Origin: Melghirimyces thermohalophilus
Lineage (GTDB): Bacteria > Bacillota > Bacilli > Thermoactinomycetales > DSM-45169
NCBI RefSeq assembly: GCF_900102685.1
Contig: NZ_FMZA01000024.1
Coordinates: 1-39,406, forward strand
Reading direction: 5' to 3'
Length of the DNA stretch: 39,406 bases
Below are positions 30,632 through 39,193 of the stretch, piece after piece; within the stretch, counting starts at the first letter, position 1, and every line of letters starts with the position of its first letter. The notes below the pieces were generated by a model. It was not told where the DNA came from and did not search any database. It was given only the letters and a program-made list of their open reading frames with translations. A program made the position numbers and the translations under genes.

Positions 30632-31548
30632 AGAAGGGGGGGGAGGGATGCGGCCCGGCTGCATCCTCTGTTATGATAGACATGATCCTTACTTATGATT
30701 TTATGCAGCGGGCACTGATCGCAGGTTTGGTCATCGGTATCATCTCGCCGATGGTGGGCCTGTTTTTGGTGGTGCGCAGGCTGTCTTTAATCGCCGATGC
30801 CCTCGCCCATGTGACCTTGTCGGGAGTGGCTGCCGGGTTGCTGCTGCAGAAACAATTTCCCGCCTTTCAAACCTTCAATCCGATGATTTCGGGAATGATG
30901 TTCTCCCTGACTGCTTCCGTTTTTGTGGAGCGATTGCGCCAATGGTACCGCTCGTATCAGGAATTAGCCATTCCCGTGATTCTCTCCGGAGGGATCGGTC
31001 TAGGTGTGGTTTTGATCAGCGCAGCGGATGGATTCAGTGTCGATGTAGCCGGTTACCTCTTCGGCAGTATCCTGGCGGTGAGTCCATCGGAGATCGGCGC
31101 CATTATCGGTGCGGGTGTTCTGGTGGTGGCGGTGATCCTCCTCTTTTATAAGGAGTTGTTCGCTCTTTCCTTTGACGAAGAGAGCGCGATGTTCGCCGGC
31201 ATTCCCCGTCGGAGCATCAACATCTTGTTCGGGCTGGTGGTCGCCCTCGTCATCACGGCCTCGATCCGGGTGGTGGGCATTCTGTTGGTCTCCGGCTTGA
31301 TCACCCTTCCGGTAGCGGCCGCCATGCAGTTGGCCTCCGGTTTTAAGAAGACATTGTTTCTGTCGATCTTATTCGCACAGGTTTCTGTGTTTTGTGGTCT
31401 GGCTGCCGCCTTTTATCTGGATTGGGCCTCCGGCGGAACTATCGTCCTCGTCTCCGTGCTGATTCTGCTGGTGGTTGGCGGTGGGAAGCGGCTAATCCGC
31501 CGGGTTTTACGTTCTGGAAATGGGGTTCGGAGGAGGGATGCCTCGTGA
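30628..31548 (+). CDS. znuB: Zinc ABC transporter, permease
   Basis: The membrane subunit of the metal importer, ABC-3 family (ZnuB/AdcB/MntB type). After MILTYDFMQRALIAG it has the family motif FLVVRRLSLIADALAHVTLSGVA and about eight membrane segments. Start is uncertain: TTG 30628 overlaps the znuC stop (TTGA) and has AGGTGG seven bases upstream, while ATG 30673 or 30682 fits the family N-terminus but has no binding site. Translation is probably coupled to znuC. The C-terminus ends in a basic cytoplasmic stretch (KRLIRRVLRSGNGVRRR). Confidence 0.9.
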   Translation: MKKGGEGCGPAASSVMIDMILTYDFMQRALIAGLVIGIISPMVGLFLVVRRLSLIADALAHVTLSGVAAGLLLQKQFPAFQTFNPMISGMMFSLTASVFVERLRQWYRSYQELAIPVILSGGIGLGVVLISAADGFSVDVAGYLFGSILAVSPSEIGAIIGAGVLVVAVILLFYKELFALSFDEESAMFAGIPRRSINILFGLVVALVITASIRVVGILLVSGLITLPVAAAMQLASGFKKTLFLSILFAQVSVFCGLAAAFYLDWASGGTIVLVSVLILLVVGGGKRLIRRVLRSGNGVRRRDAS

Positions 31549-31985
31549 GGATGAAACAGGCACTGGATATCTTAAAATCGAAGGGATATAAATATACCGG
31601 GAAACGGGAGCGGTTGGTCCAGATCTTTGACCGGGAAAATCGGTATCTGACGGCGAAGGAAGTTCTGGCACAGATGCAGGGGGAATATCCAGGTTTAAGC
31701 GTGGATACGGTTTATCGCAATCTGTCCCTGTTTGAGCGCCTGGGAATCATCGAGGGCACCGAGTGGGAGGGTGAGCGCCGCTACCGGTTTCACTGCGGGG
31801 ATCACCACCATCATCATCTGATCTGCAAGGAGTGCGGGCGCACCCGGCAGTTGAACCTCTGTCCGATGAACGCCATCCTGGGTGAGCCTGATGACTTTAT
31901 CATTACGGAACATAAATTTGAGATCTACGGCTATTGTCAAGAGTGCGAACCGGCATCGGAAAAGGCGGACCGGATTCGACAGTGA
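31545..31985 (+). CDS. zur: Fur-family zinc uptake regulator Zur
   Basis: A 146-residue Fur-family repressor. The winged helix is at about 10-80 (LSVDTVYRNLSLFERLGII is the recognition region), and the C-terminal part has the regulatory histidine cluster CGDHHHHHLI and two structural CxxC pairs (94-97 and 131-134) for the fixed zinc. GTG 31545 lies seven bases after AGGAGGG and overlaps the znuB stop by four bases. Being the last transport-linked gene under a Zur box, it is most likely Zur rather than Fur or PerR, and autoregulated. Identity rests on context. Confidence 0.88.
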   Translation: MRMKQALDILKSKGYKYTGKRERLVQIFDRENRYLTAKEVLAQMQGEYPGLSVDTVYRNLSLFERLGIIEGTEWEGERRYRFHCGDHHHHHLICKECGRTRQLNLCPMNAILGEPDDFIITEHKFEIYGYCQECEPASEKADRIRQ

Positions 31986-32474
<489 letters not shown>

Positions 32475-32510
32475 AGGCCGGTTTTCATCCGGGAAAGATC
32501 CAACTCCCCC

Positions 32511-32539
32511 TTGACTGTCTAGCTTTTTTCAAGTATGAT
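32511..32539 (+). promoter_or_regulatory. Promoter of tRNA-Ser(CGA)
   Basis: TTGACT (32511-32516), a 17-base spacer and TATGAT (32534-32539) lie about 21 bases upstream of the tRNA. Confidence 0.8.
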
Positions 32540-32560
32540 TAATTGTTGTTATGGGAATAC

Positions 32561-32653
<93 letters not shown>

Positions 32654-32657
32654 CGCC

Positions 32658-32690
32658 AAAGCCCTTTGAGGAAAAGGGCTTTTTATTTTT
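32658..32690 (+). terminator. Terminator after tRNA-Ser(CGA)
   Basis: AAAGCCCTTT (32658-32667) pairs with AAAGGGCTTT (32673-32682), running into TTTTATTTTT. Confidence 0.9.
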
Positions 32691-32720
32691 CCCGCGTCAG
32701 CGGAACAAATGCGACCCACG

Positions 32721-32749
32721 TTGATTCAATTGGTCATATGTGTTAGACT
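32721..32749 (+). promoter_or_regulatory. Probable promoter of SRP RNA
   Basis: TTGATT (32721-32726), 17 bases and TAGACT (32744-32749) predict transcription from about 32757. Confidence 0.55.
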
Positions 32750-32757
32750 AAATAAGT

Positions 32758-33065
32758 CGCGCTAGACGGGGAGCTGGCGGTGCCCTGTACCCACAATCCG
32801 CCTTAGTGGGGTTGAAATCCCGCCCTAGGTTTTCACCGTGTGGGGTCCGGTTCATACAAGAGGTGTTGACGAACAGGTCCTGCGCAACGGGAACCTCTGA
32901 ACCGTGTCAGGTCCTGACGGAAGCAGCACTAAGGAGATTCTCCCGTGTGCCGCAGGAGTGCCTGATCCGAGCTGATTGTATGAAGCCCGCCCAGGCGATG
33001 GAAATCGACGGCGGGTGCGCGGCATACATAACAAGGAAGCGTCGACCGAGAGGTGGCGCTTTTTA
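32758..33065 (+). ncRNA. ffs: Signal recognition particle RNA, large Gram-positive type
   Basis: This is the RNA scaffold of the signal recognition particle, which with Ffh targets membrane proteins. The helix 8 core is clear (GTCAGGTCCTGACGGAAGCAGCA, of which TCCTGACGGAAGCAGCA is the conserved Ffh-binding loop). Outer helix 5 pairs GGTTCATACAA with TTGTATGAAGCC, and an Alu-like 5' domain precedes it, so this is the long Bacillus scRNA form. It ends in a hairpin (from about 33039) and a T-run. Ends are approximate. The tadA-SRP-dnaX order matches Bacillus, apart from the inserted kinase. Confidence 0.88.
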
Positions 33066-33103
33066 TTTTGGCTACCCTTTAGCGAATATTCGTATAAATT
33101 TGC

Positions 33104-33198
33104 CTCCCCTAGGAGGAAATTGCTGGATGGGGTCGAATAAGAAAATAAGGAAAAATCATGTTTCGGCATCGGATCGCGAGGATGCTATTTGTGGGTGA
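33104..33198 (+). other. Kinase leader with possible 23-codon upstream frame
   Basis: CCTCC-CCTA-GGAGG is a hairpin that could hide the ribosome-binding site AGGAGG (33111-33116). Ten bases on, ATG 33127 opens a 23-codon frame (to TGA at 33198) that overlaps the kinase start in another frame. No coding support exists beyond the site and start. Confidence 0.3.
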
Positions 33199-34657
33199 GA
33201 GGGTGCTTCCATTGAGATACAACAGGGACGAAGGAGATACCAAATGGCCTGTCGCGTTTGACTCCAACGTCCGTTCCGAAGAACGGATGTTCTGGGTGAG
33301 CGAAATGCCTCTGCCCGCATTGGCGGTCGATGAACGTGGAATGGTGAAAGCGGCCAGTCGGCGACTATTGGAGGTGCTCCACCTGAACCGAGAACAGGTG
33401 GTGGGAAATCCGCTGGAGGCATTTCTCGTTCTTCCCCCGAAGGTGCAGGCAGCCATTCGGCAGCTGGAAATGTATCCGTGTCCGAGCCCGGTGGAAGGGG
33501 TTCTGCGCCCTTTTGGTTCCGATCCGGTGACGGTGGATGTTCAATTGATGCGTGACGGGGGCAGCGGTTCCTGGTCTTTGTTGGTGACCGTTCCCGGGGA
33601 GGAATCCCGAGATCGGGTCAGGAAGTATGCGGATCGAATTGTAGCGCGTTCCAGTCGGGGGGTGGTCATTCTTCGGGAGTCCACCGTGGCCGGCATGAAT
33701 CCGGCAGCATGTGGGCTTTTGGGTTTGGATCGAGAGGAGGTTTATGGAAAGCACGCCACGGACCTGTTTGTCCGGATGGAGGAAAGTGAGGGACTGCAGG
33801 AGGTCCGAAACCGGGTAGCCCAGGGCCAAACCTTTCGTGGCCTGTCCATTTCCCGGAAGCAAGGGAGGCGCCCGGTGATCATTCATGTGGATGGGGAAGT
33901 GTTGGAAGACTCATCGGACCTTCTCCTGACGTTGACGGATATGACCCAGGTGTATCTGTTGGAGATGCAGGTGCGGGAGACAGACCGCTTGGCAATGATC
34001 GGGCAGCTTGCTGCTGGCATCGCCCACGAAATCCGCAATCCCCTCACCTCGATCCGGGGGTTTTTGCAGGTGATGAGGCATACCTTAAACGAGCGGGGTG
34101 ACATGAAAAGCCAGGGGTATGCTGAGATTATGTTGCGGGAGATCGACCGCATCAACGACTTGCTTGGGGAATTTTTGATGATGAGCAAGCCCAGCGGGCT
34201 CAAGAAGAAGCTGATCCAGCTGGATCAAGTGATCCGGGAGCTCCTTCCGATTGTCGAAAATGAGGGGCTTCTTCACAACATCGAAGTTCGTTTTCTGTTG
34301 CAGAAGATCCCCTGTCCGTTGATTGAAGCAGATGGAGAACTGTTGAAGCAGGTGATTCTCAACCTTTGTAAAAATGGGATTGAGGCCATGGGGGAAGGCG
34401 GAGTGTTGACGATCCGGCTGTCTGGCCTATCGGAGAGTGGTTTTTTGTCCCTGGAGGTGGAGGATCAAGGGCCGGGGATTCACCCCCGTGCGAAAGAAAA
34501 AATTTTTGATCCCTTCTACACCACGAAAGAGAATGGGACCGGACTCGGTCTTCCGGTCTGTAAGCGGATCATCCAGGACCTCCGGGGAGAGATCCGGGTG
34601 CTTTCAGGGGAGAGAGGTGCCATCTTCCAGGTTTTGATTCCTTACCACAAGGTGTAA
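33158..34657 (+). CDS. PAS-domain sensor histidine kinase, orphan, sporulation-kinase type
   Basis: A soluble two-PAS histidine kinase of 499 residues. The two PAS-like sensor regions are at about 45-150 and 155-265. The dimerisation domain has the phosphorylated His290 in AHEIRNPLTSIRGF, and the ATPase domain has the N box (LCKNGIEAMG), DQGPGI, FDPFYTTK and GTGLGLPV. The His-box sequence is that of the Bacillus sporulation kinases (KinA, KinC, KinE) that feed Spo0F. No membrane segment and no adjacent response regulator are present. ATG 33158 has a weak site (AAGGA); TTG 33212, after GAGAGGGTG, is another possibility. Its partner is inferred. Confidence 0.9.
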   Translation: MFRHRIARMLFVGERVLPLRYNRDEGDTKWPVAFDSNVRSEERMFWVSEMPLPALAVDERGMVKAASRRLLEVLHLNREQVVGNPLEAFLVLPPKVQAAIRQLEMYPCPSPVEGVLRPFGSDPVTVDVQLMRDGGSGSWSLLVTVPGEESRDRVRKYADRIVARSSRGVVILRESTVAGMNPAACGLLGLDREEVYGKHATDLFVRMEESEGLQEVRNRVAQGQTFRGLSISRKQGRRPVIIHVDGEVLEDSSDLLLTLTDMTQVYLLEMQVRETDRLAMIGQLAAGIAHEIRNPLTSIRGFLQVMRHTLNERGDMKSQGYAEIMLREIDRINDLLGEFLMMSKPSGLKKKLIQLDQVIRELLPIVENEGLLHNIEVRFLLQKIPCPLIEADGELLKQVILNLCKNGIEAMGEGGVLTIRLSGLSESGFLSLEVEDQGPGIHPRAKEKIFDPFYTTKENGTGLGLPVCKRIIQDLRGEIRVLSGERGAIFQVLIPYHKV

Positions 34658-34684
34658 CCCGCCGGGGAGGCGGGCTTTTATTTT
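34658..34684 (+). terminator. Terminator after the histidine kinase
   Basis: CCCGCC (34658-34663) pairs with GGCGGG (34669-34674), then CTTTTATTTT. It separates the kinase from dnaX. Confidence 0.85.
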
Positions 34685-34711
34685 GGAAAATCGGCAGTAT
34701 TGTAGTAGAAT
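34683..34711 (+). promoter_or_regulatory. Probable dnaX promoter
   Basis: TTGGAA (34683-34688), 17 bases and TAGAAT (34706-34711) lie about 60 bases before dnaX and directly after the kinase terminator. Confidence 0.6.
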
Positions 34712-34769
34712 GTTAACATCATCAATCAAGTGCTCTCCGCCCGGATACGGAGGATATGGAGGGTTGCTC

Positions 34770-36500
34770 GTGTCCTATCGGGCATTATACCGCGTATGGC
34801 GACCACAAACCTTTAAAGACCTGATCGGGCAGGATCATGTGACGACCACGCTGAAGAACGCTCTGAAAGAGGGACATTTTTCCCACGCTTATCTGTTCAG
34901 CGGGCCGCGTGGTACAGGGAAAACCAGTGCAGCCAAGCTGATGGCCAAGGCGGTCAACTGTGTACACGGTCCGACGCCGGAACCCTGCAATACCTGTGAC
35001 GCTTGCCGGAAGATTACGGAGGGTTCGCTGATGGATGTGGTGGAGATCGACGCCGCGTCCAACAGGGGAGTGGATGAAATCCGTGATCTTCGGGATAAGG
35101 TGAAATATGCACCCACCGAAGTCCGTTATAAGGTATATATTGTAGACGAGGTTCATATGTTGACTCCGGAAGCCTTTAACGCGCTTCTCAAGACGCTTGA
35201 AGAGCCCCCGGAACATGTGATGTTTATTCTGGCGACAACGGAACCACACAAACTCCCTTCCACCATCATTTCCCGCTGTCAACGGTTTTCCTTTAGGCGG
35301 CATACCCTGAATAACATTTTGGACCATCTGAAAAAAATCTGTGTTGACCAGGGGATTGAAGCGGAAGAGGCCGCCTTGGTTGCCATCGCTCAGGCTGCCG
35401 ATGGGGGCATGAGAGATGCGCTCAGCCTGCTGGATCAGGTGTTGGCCTTCTCTGATCGACAGGTGGATGAAGCGGCGGTTCTGGCGGTGACGGGGTCTGT
35501 CTCCCGATCCACACTAGGGGGATTGATGAAATCTTGCCTCGAGGGGGAGGCACCCCGTGCGCTGGAAACGGTAAACGGCTTGTTGATGGACGGCTTGGAT
35601 CCCGAACGCCTCGTTCATGATTTGATCCAGCTGTCGAGGGATCTGTTGCTGTTGACGGCGGCTCCAGAACTGGAAGAAGTAAAGCAGTGGATAGCCAGTG
35701 AACAAGAGTGGGTCCACCTGGGACAGCAGGCTTCATCGGCATGGTTGGAACAGGCGTTGGATACCTTGATCCATGCGCAACAGCAGATGAAGTGGGCTCC
35801 GCATCCCCGGGTGGTGTTGGAGATGACTCTGGTTCGCTTGTGTCGCGGGGAAAGACAGGCCCCATCGGCAAAAGAGGCGGTGGATCTGGCCGCAGTGGAC
35901 CGCCTCCAGGAACAGCTCCATCGTCTGCAAAAACAGGTAGAAGGACTGAAGGCTCAGCGGCGGCCGGTACAGCTGGAGGCGACACCTTCTGCGGCGGAGC
36001 CGAAAAAGAGCCAGGTGAAAAAAGAGAGTGCTCCTCGTCGGGTTTCGGCCAAGGTCGCCGGTCTGGATCTGTTTTTGCACGAGGGTTCTCCAGAACGCCT
36101 GCGACAGGTGACCCAAGGGTGGCCTGATGTATTGGCCCGTGTGAAAGAACAGAAGATCACGGTCCACGCTTGGCTGATTGACGGGGAACCGGTAGCGGCT
36201 ACAGAGAACCAGGTGCTGGTTGCCTTTAAAAACACGATTCACCGGGAAACAACAGAAAAAGAAGCGAATAAATCTTTGATCGAGCAGGTGATCCGGGAGG
36301 TGCTAGGCTTTCCGATGCGGCTGGTCACTGTGATGCGGGCCGACTGGGAAAGCCGTCGTGCCTCGTCGGAGACATCTGTCACCGAAGAGGAACCGCCCTC
36401 CCAAACTTCCGGGGTGTCCTCTTCTTCCGACAACTCGGAGGACCCGGTGGAACGTGCAGTCGAACTGTTTGGAACGGACATTGTGGAAATCACGGATTGA
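34770..36500 (+). CDS. dnaX: DNA polymerase III subunits gamma/tau
   Basis: DnaX is the clamp-loader ATPase that couples polymerase and helicase. The 576-residue protein begins [20 protein letters not shown] and has Walker [10 protein letters not shown] (45-53), a four-cysteine zinc module (Cys64, 73, 76, 79), Walker B VDEVHML and the SRC arginine finger in [10 protein letters not shown]. The C-terminal tau region (after about 390) is less conserved. GTG 34770 is seven bases after GGAGG; the longer upstream frame is non-coding. No canonical slippery heptamer was found, so tau alone is likely. It leads an operon with ebfC. Confidence 0.97.
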   Translation: MSYRALYRVWRPQTFKDLIGQDHVTTTLKNALKEGHFSHAYLFSGPRGTGKTSAAKLMAKAVNCVHGPTPEPCNTCDACRKITEGSLMDVVEIDAASNRGVDEIRDLRDKVKYAPTEVRYKVYIVDEVHMLTPEAFNALLKTLEEPPEHVMFILATTEPHKLPSTIISRCQRFSFRRHTLNNILDHLKKICVDQGIEAEEAALVAIAQAADGGMRDALSLLDQVLAFSDRQVDEAAVLAVTGSVSRSTLGGLMKSCLEGEAPRALETVNGLLMDGLDPERLVHDLIQLSRDLLLLTAAPELEEVKQWIASEQEWVHLGQQASSAWLEQALDTLIHAQQQMKWAPHPRVVLEMTLVRLCRGERQAPSAKEAVDLAAVDRLQEQLHRLQKQVEGLKAQRRPVQLEATPSAAEPKKSQVKKESAPRRVSAKVAGLDLFLHEGSPERLRQVTQGWPDVLARVKEQKITVHAWLIDGEPVAATENQVLVAFKNTIHRETTEKEANKSLIEQVIREVLGFPMRLVTVMRADWESRRASSETSVTEEEPPSQTSGVSSSSDNSEDPVERAVELFGTDIVEITD

Positions 36501-36520
36501 ACGTTGGGGAGGTTAATCCA

Positions 36521-36832
36521 TTGAAAAATATGAATCAGATGATGAAACAGATGAAGAAAATGCAGGCTCAGATGGCCAAAGCCCAGGAGGAACTGGCGGA
36601 AAAAGAGGTGGAAGGAACGGCTGGCGGTGGAGTGGTCAAAGTCACTTTAAACGGCCACAAGCAGGTGCTGGGAGTGGAGATCGATCCGGAAGCAGTCGAC
36701 CCGGAAGATGTGGAGATGCTGCAAGATATGGTGACTGCGGCCTTCAACGAAGCGATGAAAAAAGTGGACGATCTGATATCCCAGGATCTGGGAAAAATGA
36801 CCGGTGGCCTTAACATTCCGGGCCTGTTCTGA
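36521..36832 (+). CDS. ebfC: Nucleoid-associated protein, YbaB/EbfC family (YaaK)
   Basis: A small DNA-binding dimer of the YbaB/EbfC family (103 residues), found between dnaX and recR in nearly all bacteria. It begins with a Met-rich helix ([20 protein letters not shown]) and contains [23 protein letters not shown] 36521 is eight bases after GGAGG, 20 bases past the dnaX stop. Its stop codon lies in the loop of a terminator hairpin. Confidence 0.95.
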   Translation: MKNMNQMMKQMKKMQAQMAKAQEELAEKEVEGTAGGGVVKVTLNGHKQVLGVEIDPEAVDPEDVEMLQDMVTAAFNEAMKKVDDLISQDLGKMTGGLNIPGLF

Positions 36833-36848
36833 GGAACAGGCTTTTCTT
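36822..36848 (+). terminator. Terminator overlapping the ebfC stop codon
   Basis: GCCTGTTC (36822-36829) pairs with GAACAGGC (36834-36841), loop TGAG including the stop codon, followed by TTTTCTT. Ribosomes reaching the stop would cover the stem, so termination could depend on translation. Confidence 0.75.
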
Positions 36849-36903
36849 CTGTGCGTCTGATGACGGAATTATCATATGTTGAAAGACAGGAGGGTGGCTG
36901 GTT

Positions 36904-37500
36904 TTGGATGTACCGGAACCCATATCGAAGCTGATGGACGGGTTTATGCGGTTGCCGGGCATTGGGCCTAAAACGGCCCAACGATTGGCCTTCTTTGTTT
37001 TGGGGATGGAAGAGGAGGATGTGACGGAACTGGCTAAAGCATTGGTTCGGGCCAAACGGGATCTGAAGCGGTGCCAGGTTTGCAGCAATATTTCCGATCA
37101 GCCGGTTTGCTCTGTCTGTCGAGACAAAAACCGGGATCGTTCGGTGATTTGTGTGGTGCAGGATCCGCGGGACATGATCGCGATGGAGCGGACCCGGGAG
37201 TTTCATGGATTGTATCACGTCCTCCACGGAGCGATCTCACCGATGGAAGGAATCGGCCCCGATGAGCTGAGTATTCCGGACCTGTTGAAGCGATTGGAGG
37301 ATGAGACGGTCAAGGAGTTGATCCTGGCCACCAACCCCAACATCGAAGGGGAAGCGACCGCCATGTATCTGCAGCGTCTGGTAAAGCCCTTCGGATTGAA
37401 GGTGACCCGGATCGCCCATGGGCTACCGGTGGGTGGCGACTTGGAGTATGCCGATGAAGTGACACTGACCAAAGCGCTGGAAGGTCGCAGGGAGCTGTAA
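36904..37500 (+). CDS. recR: Recombination protein RecR
   Basis: RecR forms a ring with RecO or RecF to load RecA at gaps. The 198-residue protein has an N-terminal helix-hairpin-helix ([12 protein letters not shown], 17-28), a zinc finger (Cys57, 60, 69, 72) and a TOPRIM domain with [16 protein letters not shown] and [16 protein letters not shown]. The start is TTG 36904, nine bases after AGGAGGG. It follows ebfC after a terminator, so an own promoter may exist. It completes a RecF-RecR pair in this window. Confidence 0.97.
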   Translation: MDVPEPISKLMDGFMRLPGIGPKTAQRLAFFVLGMEEEDVTELAKALVRAKRDLKRCQVCSNISDQPVCSVCRDKNRDRSVICVVQDPRDMIAMERTREFHGLYHVLHGAISPMEGIGPDELSIPDLLKRLEDETVKELILATNPNIEGEATAMYLQRLVKPFGLKVTRIAHGLPVGGDLEYADEVTLTKALEGRREL

Positions 37501-37556
37501 GTCGTACATCGGTGAGGTCGTGCAGATTCCGGAAAAAAAGAAGGAGGTCTTCTCCC

Positions 37557-38552
37557 TTGCAGAACCTTGCCTCTTCCCCTTCGCCGGCACCGGCCCCAGG
37601 CGGTGGGCCGCATTCCTCTGTTGTTGGAAAAGTTCGTCTGATCTCCGCCTGGGTTTTGTTCCTCAGTTATTTTTATATGGTTCCCTTGGAGTTTTCCGCT
37701 CTGCAATGGGAGAGAACCCGGGAGGGATTGTGGCGTGTGACGGAAGCTCAAACCACCGACCCTCTGTTTCTGCTTCTCTACCTGTTGTGGCTGGGGACTA
37801 CCTTTTTGGGAGCCTTTCTTTTTTTGGTGACCGGTTTGAAAGATCGATTCCGGTATGAGCGAACCCGGATCGAGGAATCGATTGGGGCCCAGGATCTGGC
37901 CTATTATTTTGCATGGGTACAGATTCTGAGTATGGGTTTTTTGATTCCCTACGGCGCTTTATCAGAGGAAGGTGGGTGGCTGTCGATCGTCGCCCCCTTT
38001 CTTCCCCACGTGTTGATGCTTCTGTTGGCCTTGTTTATGTTTAGACATCGTCTCCGCCGGATCGGGTTCAGCGGGGAACCCTTCCGGCGCTGGGTGGCTA
38101 TCGCCGTCGCAATCGCTGCCGGTTATCTGTTCGTTTATTATGCGCTGGATCCGTGGGTGACAGAACCGGTGGCCCGATTTTTCTCTCTGGAAATACAATC
38201 CTGGCGGGAGGACAGTATCAGCCAAGGGGTGGAACAAGCCGCCCGCCTCGGCTGGATATACGCCGTCGGGCAAGTGCTGTTGCTCGGGGTGATCGGACCG
38301 ATTGCCGAAGAGGTCATGTTTCGCGGGTTGCTGATGGGAGCATTCCTTCAACGGATCGGATCAGTTGGCGCCGTTCTCTTGTCTTCAGCGATCTTCGCTC
38401 TTTTTCATGTGGATGTCGTGTTTTTAGCTCCGTTATTTGTGATGGGGTTGATTCTCGGCACCTTGTACGCCCTGTTTAAAAACTTGTGGGCGCCGATTCT
38501 GTTTCATATCCTGAACAACACAGTCTCGGTAATCTATGATTTGCTCGGCTGA
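37557..38552 (+). CDS. CPBP family intramembrane glutamic endopeptidase
   Basis: A membrane-embedded protease of the CPBP (CAAX prenyl protease 2 / bacteriocin-processing) family, 331 residues with about eight membrane segments. The motifs are complete: EEVMFRG (Glu251, Glu252, Arg256), FALFH (His284) and HILNN (His317). The N-terminus has a Pro/Ser/Gly-rich stretch before the first membrane segment. TTG 37557 is nine bases after AAGGAGG. Its substrate is unknown; family members process peptides, aid immunity to bacteriocins or activate sigma factors. It replaces yaaL of Bacillus between recR and bofA. Confidence 0.88.
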   Translation: MQNLASSPSPAPAPGGGPHSSVVGKVRLISAWVLFLSYFYMVPLEFSALQWERTREGLWRVTEAQTTDPLFLLLYLLWLGTTFLGAFLFLVTGLKDRFRYERTRIEESIGAQDLAYYFAWVQILSMGFLIPYGALSEEGGWLSIVAPFLPHVLMLLLALFMFRHRLRRIGFSGEPFRRWVAIAVAIAAGYLFVYYALDPWVTEPVARFFSLEIQSWREDSISQGVEQAARLGWIYAVGQVLLLGVIGPIAEEVMFRGLLMGAFLQRIGSVGAVLLSSAIFALFHVDVVFLAPLFVMGLILGTLYALFKNLWAPILFHILNNTVSVIYDLLG

Positions 38553-38659
38553 CTTGCTAACCGAACTTAAAGGATGCGGTAAGAGAGAGAAAGCCGGAGT
38601 TCTATTCTATCGATGCTCTTCATACGCTTGTACAAAAGAGGGGACAAGGGGGACCATCG

Positions 38660-38932
38660 GTGGAGTTGCAATGGTGGATGGCAGCAGCAGTAGCTGGAGT
38701 GGTGATTTTTATGGTGGTAAGTCGCTCTCTGACCAAACCGATCCGTTGGATTTGGTACAGTCTGGTGTACACTGCAGTAGGGGCCGTCGTCCTATTTCTT
38801 TTAAATCTTGCCGGTGAGTGGATAAACTTCCGGATACCGGTTAACCCCGTCACTTCGTTGATCACTGGGTTGCTAGGCTTGCCGGGACTGGTTTGTTTAA
38901 TCGTTGTGAAGGTGTTTTTGATCGGGGGATAA
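38660..38932 (+). CDS. bofA: Pro-sigma-K processing inhibitor BofA family protein
   Basis: BofA holds the intramembrane protease SpoIVFB inactive in the outer forespore membrane until a forespore signal arrives, timing sigma-K. The 90-residue protein has three hydrophobic segments and the family C-terminal block NPVTSLITGLLGLPGLVCLI ending VKVFLIGG. GTG 38660 is seven bases after AAGGGGG. Its position before the rRNA operon matches Bacillus. The gene is good evidence that the organism makes endospores. Confidence 0.92.
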   Translation: MELQWWMAAAVAGVVIFMVVSRSLTKPIRWIWYSLVYTAVGAVVLFLLNLAGEWINFRIPVNPVTSLITGLLGLPGLVCLIVVKVFLIGG

Positions 38933-38951
38933 AAAATCGCGAAAAAAGGGG

Positions 38952-38980
38952 TTGACCCCGAGAGTAGTTCGTGTTAGATT
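38952..38980 (+). promoter_or_regulatory. rRNA operon promoter P1
   Basis: TTGACC (38952-38957), a 17-base spacer and TAGATT (38975-38980). It is followed by a strong GCGGGGC/GCCCCGC hairpin (39000-39018) between P1 and P2. Confidence 0.75.
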
Positions 38981-39044
38981 ATTAAATGTCGCCGTTGAGG
39001 CGGGGCTTCGCGCCCCGCACCGGCAAAAGATATAAAAAACCCTG

Positions 39045-39073
39045 TTGACAGGATCGATTTGGTTTGATAACAT
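39045..39073 (+). promoter_or_regulatory. rRNA operon promoter P2
   Basis: TTGACA (39045-39050), a 17-base spacer and TAACAT (39068-39073). Tandem P1/P2 promoters are usual for Bacillus rrn operons. The leader downstream has a CG-rich hairpin and a three-way-junction-like fold (39145-39194) before 16S. Confidence 0.8.
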
Positions 39074-39193
39074 AGATCTTGTCGCCGCGAGAGAGCGGCC
39101 GCCGCGGGGGGGCGGCGAAACAGGAGAGCGTTCCTTGAAAACTGAAGAGCGTTTGACACGACCCTGTCAAATGATTTGAGCGAATCAAGCTCT

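Noticed and set aside
30648-30698. 16-codon frame starting at ATG 30648 after a G-rich stretch, overlapping the znuB start
   Set aside because: The G-run is not a clear Shine-Dalgarno sequence, and the frame overlaps coding sequence. Too short and unsupported to call.
35990-36035. A-rich runs in dnaX (CCGAAAAAGAGC and GTGAAAAAAGAGAG) as a programmed frameshift site giving the gamma form
   Set aside because: Neither is the canonical A-AAA-AAG heptamer in the right frame, and no clear downstream pseudoknot or upstream stimulatory site is visible.
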